From the NCBI GenBank assembly GCA_026874595.1, contig CM049318.1, positions 30,005,956-30,069,955 on the forward strand: a DNA stretch of 64,000 nucleotides, read 5' to 3'. Shown piece after piece: positions 14,201 to 24,926 of this stretch. Within the stretch, counting starts at the first letter, position 1; every line of letters begins with the position of its first letter. The notes below the pieces were generated by a model. It was not told where the DNA came from, ran no database searches, and saw nothing but the letters and a program-made list of their open reading frames with translations. A program made the position numbers and the translations under genes. The stretch is from Sipunculus nudus (lineage: Eukaryota; Annelida; Sipuncula; Golfingiida; Sipunculidae).

Positions 14201-17200
14201 GATCTTCCTTTTTTGGGTTACCTAACCCTCTAACTTTTTAGCTTATTAATCTGAATGACATCAATGACATAATTTTTATTCTTTAAGCATAAATACTTTG
14301 CAGGAGATAAAGAAATGTTTGGAATAATAAGTGTTTCAAATTTTGGACGAAAATAGGCAGTCTATCAAGCATATCCTACAGACGATGACGACAGAAGATG
14401 GCACTGAAAACAACATGTCTCCCCTGCAGGGGTGGGGGTCGGGGCGGGTGGAGACTTACAGATTAGCAGTAACCTTATGAATATAAAAATTAATCTTAAC
14501 AGTTCTGGTAAGACTGGACACAGGTTCAGGGATACACATTTGAATATGACAGGACATCTCTGAACAGATCTGTAATATAAATTCGGTATAAAAAAGGGGA
14601 TATTGCATTGGATTCAAACAGTAAAACGTAGTTCATTCTCTAGAATTTTGATTCCCGAGATATATAATTTTTCTACAAGACCTCCTTGTGTGCGTAATTG
14701 GGTTTTCGGGCATATTACTGAAATGTAATTCCTGTAATAATTATAATAAAAAATCAAACATATGTCGACCCTGATTCAGACTTATACATATATGGTAATA
14801 TTGACCAACCAGGTTAATATTGGATTGGAATGAACCATGTATAACAAATTCCTTTCGTTATGATATAAATTACCTTTCCTTCCTTGTACCACGACTTCAC
14901 ACAGACAGAGGTTCCTGACAACATTTTCCTTTTCCCTCTGTACAACGACATGTCTGCCAACCACTGGCCACGGAGTGCACTGTAACAATTTCTGCTCATT
15001 TCCGTACCCTGACGCACACTGGATAAACGTACTCCTGACATTGAGGGAATACCTCTCCGATCCTACCAGGATCTTGAAGTTCCCCGAATAACCATCTATA
15101 ATAAAAATAACTTTTAAAAGAAAGAAAATTGTGCAAATTTTAAATTTAAAGTGTTATGCATTTTTTATGCACATTGATGCATAATGGGCAATTCATGTTT
15201 AACATCACAAATCGTATAAACAAGTCAATAACACATTGTGTAACTCACTTGTTTTCACATATTCCTGGTATGAGTACAAGATATCATCATTCAAGTGGGT
15301 ATTCTTAATCTGCTGTGCAGTGGTTAATCTTTCTTTTTATTTAGAATTCATTTTTATTTAAGGTATATCCGAATCTATATGGTTGGATTTATTACCAACT
15401 TTGTCTGGTTGTACGTGTCATTGAATTACATATAAGTAAACAAGCATGGTGGACGGTATTAAATTACAAGTACATGGAAACGATACAACACTTGTTGTAT
15501 ATACATGAACCTTCTTTACCCTGGCGGATTTATATATAATTTGAGTATTGTCGTGCTATCTCATGAACAGGTCGTCCAAATTTCTTCTGAAATCCGCTTG
15601 TATTTAATATTCACAAAATGCATATTACTATGCATAATACTAGTTTGAGTTTTTGACGTGCACGAGATCTATGGATGATGGCATAGATAGTAGTGGCCGC
15701 ATGGATTTGCTAATAATGTATTTTGTATAAGAAATAACAATGTTATAAGAGTAATCCGAGATTTATTTTTAAAACACTACGCTTTGGCGTCTCTTGGTAT
15801 TATAGCTGACCAGCTTGTAAGTGCAAGCTTGAATCCAATTATTTGACAGTCAGAGGCTGCAACATGTTTGTTTCCTATTAACTCCTTGCTAGAAATGTGT
15901 ATATAACATTATGTGTTTTCCTTGTTGTCGACCTAGAATTATAGTATATAATGTACTTTGTCAGTGTGATTAAATTATAAGCAAATTATTAGGGGGATCG
16001 TTGAGACGATTTAAGTATATTAAGGGTATCTTTGACAATAAGACCAACAAATAATTTAGTATTATAATTTACATCGAAAATTGAATGAATAACCATCATT
16101 ACAACAAGTTTGTGTCTGCACTTCTTATCTGCAGAAGAACAAATATTTTTCACGTAAGGGTTTGTCAAATAATAGCTCATATTATTTATTTGTTATTTCT
16201 CATAAAGTATATTTAAAATATCCTTTTGAAGGTTGTCTATATTTTTATACCAAGAATATCAAACTGTCCTAAGAAAAATGTCTAAAGTTTTAAGTGTAAT
16301 TTTTTTTTATTTCTTAGCTAAACAATATATTCTGTATTTCATAAGCAGACTTTTTGCGAGTGTTTTTTTTAATACATCTGTTAAACGCATCTCACAGAAA
16401 CATGAAGGGAATTTGGGAAATACATACTTTAGATAATATATAGGGAAAAATTAAACTATACAAACACACATACATATTTATAGCTTTTTGAAAAAAAAAG
16501 GATTTTTTTTGGGATTAATTTAAAACCGTTGATTTATCAAAAAAATCATTTCTTAAGAAAATAATTCATTCTTATTGGCTAAGAGGAACACACAACATTC
16601 TTCTTACAACTCATTTTTTTTTATAAACTTGAATTAAAGCTTTGAAAGTCATGCTGTAAGTAACTGTATGGATAATTTAAACTATATGCATTTGCTTTTC
16701 GAGAATTTACTTTTGTCATTAATGTAAAACCTGAAAATCATTTTTTTAACTGTTCTTTCTTTATGTTTAAAAGGGAAAGAACAGTTTTATTCTATACTTA
16801 AGGTTATACTTATTAATTTCACTGTAAATTAAAATAGAAGATCGTGTTTAGTTATTTAGGCCATCCTAGAAAGTCTCAATATCCTCTTACCTTTAAACTG
16901 ATCAAATGCATTTTTATGTATTTCATTTAAGTTAGCCTGCAATAGGTTCTTATTTTGTTCTCATACAGAGGAGGAGAGAGGAATCATACCACTCCAGGCC
17001 CTTGGTGTAACTTGTACGTTGTCTATGATGTAATAGTCTCCCAAATCAACGGCCCACCACGGCATCTGGTGATTGTTTGTGTGTGAAAACCAGTAATGGC
17101 AATACTTTGTCCCGTCAACCGCCAGTCCTGGTTGAAAGTGTGCTGCGGAAACTCCTGGTATCTGTACTGTCGTGATCTGATACGCTGGTTTTCCTGTACC

Positions 17201-20200
17201 GATATCTTCAAAAGATAAAACATCTCATGACTAGGATCAGCATTCTAATGAATACAACCCTCTTAAAGCCTGTGTGATGTATGGTCCGTATTCTGGGATG
17301 CTCGCAAACTCGTGTTTGTTTTTCATTTTTTTTTGTCCATATTCCAAGTTGTACTTGTACATAAGAGACTTTATTTTTTTGAATATTTTGTGATGACGTT
17401 CCTAAATCCGAATCTTATTCCGGATGCACGCCAATATTTAACCATTTCTACAAAACCCCATTTCCGAAATATTCTACAAATTACATGAGATACCGAACAC
17501 AATTACGCGAGTTATGTCGTTAAACTTACACACCCATATACTGGAGGAGGCAATAAAACGTTTGGGACATTAGTAACAACTTTATTGTCAAGATCAAAAG
17601 GAAACAGCCTGTGACGGTACGCCTTATCAGACTCGATTCAATACCTAGATTGCTGTCCCTAGCAGCTGACGAAGCTCCATCCATTGTAAAATTGAGCTTT
17701 ATTAAATCATAGAAAAGCCTAAATCTACTGCTTCATATGGAAATAACCTGAATCCAGCTACACGGTGACAGGTGACGTAAAACACCCGCTTTGCCTCTAC
17801 TAGGAGCTTTTTCTAGTGGTCAGTGTACATAGGGAGATTAAATCAGCTAGGAGCGGAATAAAGGTACATGGGGCACCTGGCTGTACTTCAGAGAGGGTCA
17901 ATTTTCTTTGATTGATTTTTCTTCAATTGATGTTCATAAAAAACATCGGACGGTGCTGAATTGTAATATTTTTGACGTGCGTCTTCTTGATCATGCGCAA
18001 TATACAATTAGTGTCACCACCCATGTGGTCGACAGGAATATTATCACACTAAAACGTAGCACGTCATTCTTGTAGCAAAGTCATCAGTTTAGTTATTGAC
18101 ATTAGGTGAACTAGCAAATTAATTAAAAATAACGTATAGCTTATGTTTACTTTTTAGAGTGATTGTATTGCTCCAGACTAATGAACGATTATTATTTCAA
18201 CGACAAATCTAAAAAAAATAGCAAACTTTCGCTGATTTCCGTATATTTGTTGCAAGCCTATCTTTGAAGAGGTAATAACAGCAGCACGACCTCCGTTCAC
18301 TTGTTAATCCGATAAGTCTTAACAAATTGAACAAATTTCTTGAATACAATGAATAAATACTTATATTCGTAAATCTTTCTCTGGGCACTATTACCGCAAC
18401 CCCCCGCCCCCCCCCCTGAAGACACACTATAAAAATGCATAACTGATACAGGTAATAGGATGATGCTTGTTAGTGTGTAAATAATGGGTTCTATAACCCA
18501 ATATCCCAGAATTCAATACTGAATGCCCCCCATAATTTATGCTGAATAAACTGTCCAAATATATTTTTATGTCACCAGGTACAGGAATATAACATTAAAT
18601 AATTTTTAATGAAAAATTTAACATTTCGATAAAACATAAATATAAAAAAATAATATAAATACAAGATGAATGTAATAAAAAATACTATATCAAGATCACT
18701 TTGGTTTTATAGCCATATTTGTGGTGTTCGAGAAGTGTCGTGATTGTCGGATTGTCCACTTCGGGGATCTTGATTGCGAACCTGAATCGCATTCAATGAA
18801 TTTCATTCAGGCCAAACCGGAACATTTACGAAATCAGGAGCCTCCCGTATAAAATACCTATAAAATAAATATGGGGAGCACGCTTCTTGGTCCACTCTAA
18901 ACAAGCCCCTGCTAGTTTTATTCTGGTCCTTCCCTTGACACTTTAGTTCATTTCTGTCAGAGATATGCACCTTAGCACGAGTGAAACACTGTCCTTTTGT
19001 TCCGGTATTTTTTATTTATATCTAAACTGGGTGTAGGGAAAGTAAAAGGTGTTATTTTTACAATCACTTTTCATGAATGTAGACGAAACCACTTTATGAT
19101 TTTGTAATAACACCAGTGTACATATAAGGACCACTGAAATTATACATCTTAGAACATTTCCGGTATACCATTAGTTTCGACATGCGTCCTGTGTATTTTA
19201 GTTTGTATGCAAAATGGCAGCCCTCATCATTATCCATTTTGAGAAATCCGGTGAAATACCTGCCAAGGTTCGAGAAGTTTCCAGGGATGCGACACGAAAG
19301 TACTCCAACGAAAGTATACAGGCAGGTTCTAACCCTCGGAGAGAATTTGGTGCAACGGAACGTGTATCGGAAACGTTTAATTTCGCTTTCCTTGGACCAC
19401 ACCCGAATTATCAAATTAGAGCATGATTATATTGAAAACTATACAATTAAATTTCGAGGGAAGTCAGCACCATGTAGCCAAAGACAGGATCCTATCACCA
19501 AAGGTCTAATAATCTTAGAAGCATCATCATTTTGTCTACATCAAGTCAATCTAGATGTTTCAAAACTAATTTTAGTAGGCTCCATATATACCTGGGCCCC
19601 CCTGGCTGCAGCCCGATCACCTACCCTCTCAAACCGCCACCAAAACTAGTTACTTAATTTGCAGCAAATGGCAAATTACAAATTGGAATCTATATTTTGT
19701 TGTTCTAAAAATGTCAAATGGCAAAAAAAAAGGTTGTTTCCTCAAAGAATCAGTATGCACATTGAAATAAGTTATAAGTTCCGAATTTAATATACTGTAA
19801 GTAAAAATTTATTTTATGCGAAACCTATCTTGGATTTTTAAATAGATAAATATGAAAAGACCCCGGGATTTTATTACAGCTGGCTTATAAGAAGCCTCGT
19901 TACTCGTTAGCATCGTTGGCAGATGCTAATTTCCCTGACAAACTGGTGCTTAAGGCCAACACATTAACCGTATCCGAGCTGGAATATCCAATGTCTGTTT
20001 GCATATACCTGAATACTGTTTGAATAAGGCCCATCAGATGATAGTTCAATTAATTTGGGACTAGAGAACCCCCCCCCCCCCCAATAAAACACAGTGTATT
20101 AATTTCCAATGTTATACATGGGGCTCTTAGTGTTCCAGACGACGGCTCATAGACGTTAACCTAAGAATAAGATATTATAGAGTGGTATTTAAAATCTCTT

Positions 20201-23200
20201 TTGACTCGTTAACTACTGTTTATTGATTATTTGTATGAAATTTTAAATCAAAAACACTTTATGCTCTTATTTCCAAGCTTCGGGCTAAGCCCTTGCAGAC
20301 AGAGGACAGGCAATGGAGAAGGTCTCTTTCTGTTCATCCCTATTCAGGCAAACAAAGCTGTAAGCTAGCCTGACCATTTTGCGCACTGTGTGATCTCTGA
20401 ATACTAATTTGATCTTAAATAAAGGCATGGTCTCTTAAAAAATCTGTAATAACTTAACATTATTGGTCAAATTCTACAAAGGGCTAGCTAGTCAATTGAA
20501 TTACATCCATATAGAAAAGCATACGATTAGTCCAAATAAAAAGTTTCGCTAAGGGTTAAACTGTAAAAAAGTATTTCTTCATTTATCAAAGAAACGGGAC
20601 TACATATAGCGTCATTTCGGCCTTCTGATATTAAGACCTGTCAGGAGTAGTGATGTCACTTTTATAATACTTGTTGACATGGTTAACGGTGTTTATATTA
20701 TTATAAACGGTTCCAGCCGCAAGGAATGTAATATGGGCGGTCCGAACCGTATTGAAGTGTTATTTTAGAGATAAATGGCCCTAACTGCACTCAGAACACA
20801 TGCGGGCCGAACTATGGCGAAAAAGGGTCAGTCAACCACCTGTTAGCCCGCGAAGTGTTATGCTTCAGTGAATGTGGCTCTTGTCGCTAAGAGACCGGAA
20901 ATAATAAGTATAAATGAAAATTTTTATAACGCATTACACTCAGAGCTGAACTGAACGTAGACTGATACGCCACAGCAGTGGAACCTAGCTCTCAGTGATG
21001 TTTATATAACCTGGTCAGAAGATTTGTCAACGCTGATGTTTAAGTAAATTGTACTACATGCATTCATTATGCTGACCAATGAAATTTATTCAAAGAATGT
21101 TCCTGGAAAGTATAACCAGAACATGAGCCATATATATAAGTCTGTTCGGTAACGATAGTGTTGTTTTGTAAAGACCAGAAGTGCGTTATAAATATCACAA
21201 AGATGATGCAATAATTGCGTAAATACGTAAATGAATATCATATATCGTGTATGACGTCACATGCATTATATCCTAGATGGAACCTATCAGTTCTCGTATC
21301 AGGTAGTTAAGATTTTAGTGTATAATAAAAGAATATGCTCGCCGTGAGGTTGAATAAGTATCCAAAACTGTGGATCCTTTAATTGTCGACAGGGATCGTT
21401 ACCAGGACGAGTTTCGACCGCTATAAGGAAAATTGTCGTTGCCATCCCAGGAGATGCCATACAATCAGCAGTGTCATGAGGTTCGTGAGAGGTTCACGCA
21501 GGCTATCCAGGATGTGTGTGTGGACCGGTCACATAATTTTATAAACTGTCTTTACTCTTGCTATAAGTTCACATAATTGTCTAATGGTCTATAAATGGAC
21601 CTCACTTGGTAGAGTATGAGATCTAAAATTGGTTATCAATTGAATTTTTTTTTTTTTTTTGATTTTTTATGTTATAACTTTGGTCATCGTTGCGGCTTTT
21701 CTTTTTACCCCGTGACAAGACCGGATTACTGACATAGGGTCGACTAATTTGTTTGTCATAATTAACTAATTTTAGATTTGGTAGTAGAATTAACAAGCGT
21801 GTCATTGTAAAATTGACTTTTCAACGAGGTGGTATAAATCTAAACGGACGATGTACTGAAAGACAGACAGTGATCGCCTGGTCATCGCTGTAGCTTAATA
21901 AGTTAGCAATTTTAATAAATGGGACTGTAGGCAGGGAAGTCGGCTCTTGTTTTTTGAATAGCTGACTTTCTATTAGTAACCTGGTCATGTGGTACAAATG
22001 GGTAAAAAAACGCAACAGTTACGAGGCCATGACATTTCTTGCTTAAGACCTGGTCTGGATCCAATGAAAGCGCCTAAGACCCCCTGAATTCACGGTTTCC
22101 TGTATTACACTGAGCACACCATTTATATCGTAAAGTCCTTGTTCTAAAACGTCTATTCTAACATTTCTCTGCTCGGGGCACATATTTCTTTTTAATTGTT
22201 GGGCAGATGATAAAACTTTTGAAAATTGCAAGACACCTTGACATTGACTATTTGAGGAAAAAATATAAATACATCTTTTTTAATGTCCATGTCTTGACCT
22301 ACAAAATATGTTGTCTCCTCCTTTCAAGGAAATTGCAAGGCAGATTATAACTAGACGACTGGTCCGGAACTATCTGTTCAGTGAATTGACCTTAAATGAC
22401 CTTGACCCTGCATTACGACATGAACCTCGGTAAATCTCAAAGTATAATCAGGGCTTTACCTGTAAAGGGTGTGCTTGACGTATACACTTTCAATAGTAAA
22501 TATAAATGCTAATAGCCATGACCTTGTTTGTTGACTTTGGAACTGGAGGGTAATAGGGCATTGGGTTTTCAACCTTAAAAATGTCATCAGCTATAAAATG
22601 TCGAAAGTTGCCACCTTGACTCATGAAAATCCCACGGAATATCATTTGCCCCAGAACAAATTTAAAAAAAATATTGAAAGCCATGACCTTGAGCTTGTTT
22701 GTCCATCTATAACCTGTAAAACGAATTGGCAAGATAGACATTTAGACTGATTCTTTTATAAGCATCGATATTATGTATTTTGCCAGCTTGTTTTCTATAA
22801 ACATTCCATTTATTAACAACTGACCAAGGAAAAAATAAAGAAATATTCAGTTCAATCAACTTTTTGTCGGGTGACCTTGAATATATAGGGGAAAGGTTAA
22901 TATTAGTTTTTATATGAATATGGCTTTAAGCTTAAACATGATGTATGAAGTTTGTTTTCCTCATGAAATCCTCACGGAATGACAAATTAGGGAAAAGAAA
23001 TATTTAAAGCTAATACCGTGACTTTGTTAATTGACCTTTATTATATAAAAATAAATGTGAAAACATAAGTTTGTAGCTTGACAAGGTTACAAGCTTTTAA
23101 CATGATGTATGATATTAGATAATTTCATGGAACCCAAAAACCTCTCGGAGGCCCTCCTCATTAGCTTTCTGTCCAGCGGTGTCTCCCGCTTAAGCACAGG

Positions 23201-24926
23201 GTAACAAGTCTCTCTGGGCCTTAGGCTGAAATTGGCATAGGATCTACGATTACCCATGTACCCAAGCCAATTTCGGTGTTTAAGGTGGTTGGACCCACCA
23301 TTCTTGAGACATTCTGTGATTCACTATCCCAGCTGCTTTGTGTGAACCTCTGAGATGATAAACTGCTTCCACAATAAACCCGGGCCTCATGGCTAGGGTA
23401 CCTGTCTTCCACAGTAGAATTATGGTCCCATATAGAAACACTTTGGAATATCACTCCTCGGGATTGTGGGAAATAGAGTTGGGCGTATGTTAGTCATCAT
23501 ATAATGTCGTTGGCATTTTGTTTAAGAGGGTTTCCAATTAGCGATATTTAAGAAAGGGAATTTATCGTGAAAATAAAATCTTCGTGGAAGATACCACATC
23601 TGCACAGATGAACAGTAATTTATTTTATAGCCTCAATGGCATTTCATCTTTTGGGCCGCTAGTGTCAATATCACCGTACTATTCATCTCAGCAATTTTTT
23701 AAATACTGATGATTTAAAAGTTTCAATTCATTCATATATTTTCCAAAATTGCATACAGAATTTTCTACTTGTTCAATATTCCCTAAGCTTCTCGAGCGAA
23801 TTTCAAGATTAAGAGTTTAATAAGGTATCTGATCTAATAATATTTGTGTACTTGGTCTAAGATGCTGTAAGGTTTATCGCGACAAGAAAACCCTCGGGGA
23901 ATACTGAAGAACTAAATATCGCGAATTTGTAACCTCGCGAATAAAAAGCTCGTCATATTAAAGGCCACTCTATCCCATAGGAACGACAAATTCATTATAT
24001 CTGACCCAGGTATAATTAAATATTCCATCAGAGTCATATTCCTGTCAACAATGCTATGTAAATTAGGTTGGACTATTCAAGTAGATAATAAGAATGTACG
24101 ATCTTACTTCAAAAGGCCATCCTTGAAAGGTGAGACAATGCACACTGCAATTTTATGCAGTCTGATATCGAGAAGTGTGAAACGTGTATAGACGTGATTG
24201 CTTGAGAACACAGCTATGTTTTAGCTGCAGGGGACTCTACTGCGTCCCTTGTGTAAAATTTGCTAGATTATATGGAACCACTATGCATTGTAGAACAGTG
24301 CGCAGACATAGTGGACGAGGCGAGCTTGGACCTGAATAGATGTGTAGTCTGAGCCTATATGTATGCCACCGTTAGCTAGATATTTAATCAAACATTCCTG
24401 TGTAATGCAAGGTGCACAGAAGGGTTACACGGGACTGGAACAAAGACAGCTTTAGTAGTGGATGGTTCCTGGATTCGGCCGGGGAAAAACCTTTACATTA
24501 AAAATATGTCATGATATAATGAATTGTTTCTTCGGTGTTGCCCTAACATTTCATTTAAATCAAGCAATATACATTTTTAGCAATACGGGTAAAAGATAAA
24601 CCAAGTAACCATGGTGGATAATATAATAACCTACCAGTTGGCAGGGGTATAATACATTATGATTTCGGAGGGTCAGTTGATGACACTTAATGAAAAGAAA
24701 GAAGGATCAGTGTGAAGTAAGATTTGTGCGTGTGTGTGAGTGCCTGTTTGTGTTTGTGCCCGCCGGTGGGTTTCCGAAGAGTGAGGATCTACAGCCTTTA
24801 CGTTGTAAAACTCATGTAAGTCAAAGTCTTGCACATATATATAATCAAATGAATAAAATTTTACTTACCTGCAGCGGAAGCTATGATCGAGAGAACAGCA
24901 TAACACAACGTCCATTCCCAAAACAT
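554..24926 (-). CDS. Gene L: lectin-like/EGF receptor tyrosine phosphatase paralogue, 3' part outside window
   Basis: Twelve minus-strand exons join in frame apart from one problem exon: 24869-24926, 16990-17205, 14874-15095, 9817-9855, 8883-9111 (problem), 7868-8092, 7510-7731, 7050-7184, 1778-1915, 1470-1607, 866-1009, 554-659. They encode a signal peptide, a fucolectin/F5-8-type-C-like domain, EGF-like repeats rich in CxxGxxG patterns, and a transmembrane helix. The last donor (phase 2, GTGAGT) points to cytoplasmic exons left of position 1. By exon-for-exon match to gene R these should encode tandem tyrosine phosphatase domains, but that is inferred and not seen. Compared with gene R it has one EGF repeat fewer in exon 7510-7731, two extra EGF exons (1778-1915, 1470-1607), and no second 318+135 nt cassette. 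The product would be a single-pass cell-surface receptor. If read without the right half, it could be mistaken for a MEGF10/11-like protein. Confidence 0.85.
866..1009 (-). CDS. Gene L exon 11: last EGF-like repeat before the membrane
   Basis: A 144 nt, phase 1-1 exon: CEEGTFGINCEGTCFC, then CNKVNGTCASGQCLEG and AACQM. The donor GTGCGT aligns exactly with GTACGT at the end of gene R exon 40148-40291, which has the same length. Confidence 0.87.
1470..1607 (-). CDS. Gene L exon 10: EGF-like repeat without a gene R counterpart
   Basis: A 138 nt, phase 1-1 exon: ECDEGFYGKGCSQQCGC, then CNHVDGTCVDGKCLRG. The donor GTTAGT falls after ATG C; read-through hits TAG at once, which fixes the boundary. 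It resembles the following 144 nt exon, so it may have arisen by copying that exon. Confidence 0.82.
1778..1915 (-). CDS. Gene L exon 9: EGF-like repeat without a gene R counterpart
   Basis: A 138 nt, phase 1-1 exon: CDSGTYGSGCTGTCSSHC, then CNRTDGSCSCRDGYVGRTC. The acceptor is TTTTCAG-like and the donor is GTGTGT. No equivalent was found between the last 135 nt exon and the 144 nt exon of gene R, so this is either a gain here or a loss there. Confidence 0.82.
3571..3652. repeat. (TA)n microsatellite, interrupted
   Basis: TA-rich tract broken by CA and TTT; a purer tract follows at 3713-3748. Confidence 0.9.
5938..6131. repeat. (TA)n and (GA)n composite
   Basis: TA tract at 5938-5990, unique spacer with GACA repeats, TA/TG tract from 6043 and GA tract to about 6131. 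Confidence 0.88.
7050..7184 (-). CDS. Gene L exon 8: EGF-like repeat
   Basis: A 135 nt, phase 1-1 exon: ECSTGLWGDGCAKRC, then CNKVDGSCACNPGFTGLTC. It matches the two 135 nt exons of gene R (48318-48452 and 40524-40658). The donor is GTCAGT. Confidence 0.87.
7510..7731 (-). CDS. Gene L exon 7: EGF-like repeats, one repeat shorter than in gene R
   Basis: A 222 nt, phase 1-1 exon. The repeats read CSAGYYGQNC, CPGCDGTCEPTDGRCIRC, AGWYGDSCDKRC and CTCRPGYRGHKCDQG. The two equivalent gene R exons are 318 nt. The 96 nt difference equals 32 codons, which is one whole EGF-like unit (the part around CDKDTGSCRNC in gene R). The donor GTTTGT is weak, as in one of the two gene R copies. Confidence 0.87.
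7868..8092 (-). CDS. Gene L exon 6: EGF-like repeats
   Basis: A 225 nt, phase 1-1 exon. It carries CPSGRYGQNC, CRQDNCSNVDGTCEC, NCTGNCGSGC and CEPGWQPPFC. It is the same length as gene R exon 49183-49407 and highly similar. NCT and NCS sequons suggest N-glycosylation. The donor is GTGAGT at 7867. Confidence 0.87.
8883..9111 (-). CDS. Gene L exon 5: EGF-like repeats with an eroded 3' end
   Basis: The frame reads DCSDGKWGPQCAF and on to CKPIYHIASYVEI. The matching gene R exon (225 nt) ends CKPGYEPPTCQFG at a phase-1 donor. Here the Gly and the last Cys of that repeat are missing. The nearest GT (8882-8881, GTGAAT) would leave phase 2, which does not fit the phase-1 acceptor of the next exon. 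A phase-compatible GT exists upstream at 8922-8921 (GTAAAC) and would shorten the exon to 8923-9111, at the cost of part of one EGF repeat. The 3' boundary is therefore uncertain. Without an alternative donor the gene would be frameshifted here. Confidence 0.65.
9174..9480. repeat. A-B-A-B(inverted) repeat
   Basis: Unit A (9174-9266) recurs as 9328-9420, 93 bp with one mismatch. Unit B (9271-9328, 58 bp) recurs perfectly but inverted at 9423-9480, so the second A forms the loop of a 58 bp hairpin. It sits in the intron of gene L just upstream of exon 8883-9111. Near identity implies a recent event. Confidence 0.92.
9817..9855 (-). CDS. Gene L exon 4: 39-nt linker microexon
   Basis: Only 13 codons (C-D-G-G-K-T-G-S-K-C-E-T core) between a CAG acceptor and a GTGAGA donor, phase 1-1. 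Gene R has a 39 nt exon in the same place (50378-50416) with the same spacing of two cysteines. Conservation between the two genes is the evidence that this very short exon is real. It starts the cysteine-rich EGF region. Confidence 0.8.
10500..11216. repeat. Degenerate repeat with TGACCTTGA/TCAAGGTCA motifs
   Basis: At least two diverged units are visible. TGTTTCAAATTT followed by AGG(G/A)GAAAATATG occurs near 10790 and 11068, and each unit carries CAAAAGTT, CACAAGACAA and TCAAGGTC. A related fragment lies at 14330-14430 on the far side of the LINE, so the LINE probably inserted into this older repeat. TGACCTTGA and TCAAGGTCA face each other at 10721-10741. Confidence 0.6.
11217..11260. repeat. 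(TA)n microsatellite
   Basis: Pure TA tract immediately at the 3' end of the LINE remnant, possibly derived from its tail or target. Confidence 0.9.
11270..14290 (-). mobile_element. Decayed L1/Tx1-like LINE (ORF2 remnant)
   Basis: Read on the minus strand, an endonuclease region comes first: VRGLGNPKK near 14230, FLQETH near 14144-14158, SSSRGCALFIKK near 14050, IYAPI near 13950, GGDFN at 13844-13858. A reverse-transcriptase block W-R-P-I-S...INVDYKILS follows near 12835-12885, with a frameshift between its halves. A C-terminal block with FQYKLLNN and HLFWFCYK lies near 11640-11780. Many stops and frameshifts make it non-functional. It lies in a gene L intron in the same orientation as the gene. 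Confidence 0.82.
14874..15095 (-). CDS. Gene L exon 3: fucolectin/F5-8 C-like domain, second half
   Basis: A 222 nt, phase 1-1 exon. The translation runs from DGYSGNFKILVG through FIQCASGYG and VVGRHVVVQRE to LCLCEVVVQG. The ending ...R-VVIQ....L-LCEV-V is the usual C-terminal strand pattern of fucolectin-like domains. The matching exon in gene R is one codon shorter. There is a clean donor GTAATT at 14873. Confidence 0.87.
15096..16989 (-). other. Gene L intron between lectin-domain exons
   Basis: About 1.9 kb of AT-rich sequence. I see no exon, mobile element or clear repeat in it. Confidence 0.55.
16990..17205 (-). CDS. Gene L exon 2: fucolectin/F5-8 C-like domain, first half
   Basis: A 216 nt, phase 1-1 exon with the acceptor TTTGAAG and donor GTATGA. 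The translation contains GLAVDG, then FSH, then PWWAVDLGDYYIIDNV and VTPR. This AVDG...PWW-VDLG...V-T-R series is the hallmark of the galactose-binding fold found in fucolectins and coagulation factor 5/8 C domains. In eel fucolectin a histidine and arginines bind fucose. His and Arg are present in similar places here, but sugar binding is inferred. The length is identical to the matching exon in gene R. Confidence 0.88.
17206..24868 (-). other. Gene L first intron, 7.7 kb
   Basis: It separates the signal-peptide exon from the lectin-like domain. It holds a C run near 20070, the 22.35-23.12 kb repeat and short open frames without recognisable domains. Enhancers could lie here, but none can be shown. 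Confidence 0.55.
22350..23120. repeat. Degenerate tandem repeat, about 160-190 bp period
   Basis: Four diverged units are marked by (C)C(A/G)TGACCTTG-like motifs near 22515, 22684, 22872 and 23010. They share flanking blocks such as AAATATT(G/T)AAAG and TCATGAAA(T/A)-CC-CACGGAAT. TGACCTTGA occurs at 22397, 22684 and 22872. Confidence 0.6.
24869..24926 (-). CDS. Gene L exon 1: signal peptide
   Basis: The ATG at 24926-24924 opens a 19-codon exon, MFWEWTLCYAVLSIIASAA, ending GCA G|GTAAGT in phase 1. It is a short N-terminal part, a hydrophobic core and an A-S-A-A cleavage site, a textbook secretory signal. It joins in frame to the phase-1 acceptor at 17206 and gives a mature start near DIGTGKPAYQ. 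This start is chosen because the signal, the donor and the phase all agree. Transcribed 5' UTR presumably continues above 24926, but no promoter could be assigned. Confidence 0.85.

Larger units (their letters stand above)
9856..14873 (-). other. Gene L 5.0-kb intron, mostly repeats
   Basis: It contains the 10.5-11.2 kb repeat, a (TA)n tract at 11217-11260 and the LINE. The remaining 9856-10500 and 14450-14873 show no exon. Confidence 0.6.

Noticed and set aside
19182-19649. 155-codon open frame on the plus strand, overlapping a 106-codon frame on the other strand
   Set aside because: No domain, signal, splice pattern or family resemblance. Open frames on both strands point to a locally stop-poor stretch inside the gene L first intron.
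23221-23454. Second tRNA-like SINE candidate on the minus strand
   Set aside because: A CCCGGGTTTATT stretch resembles a B box, but no convincing A box at the right distance was found.
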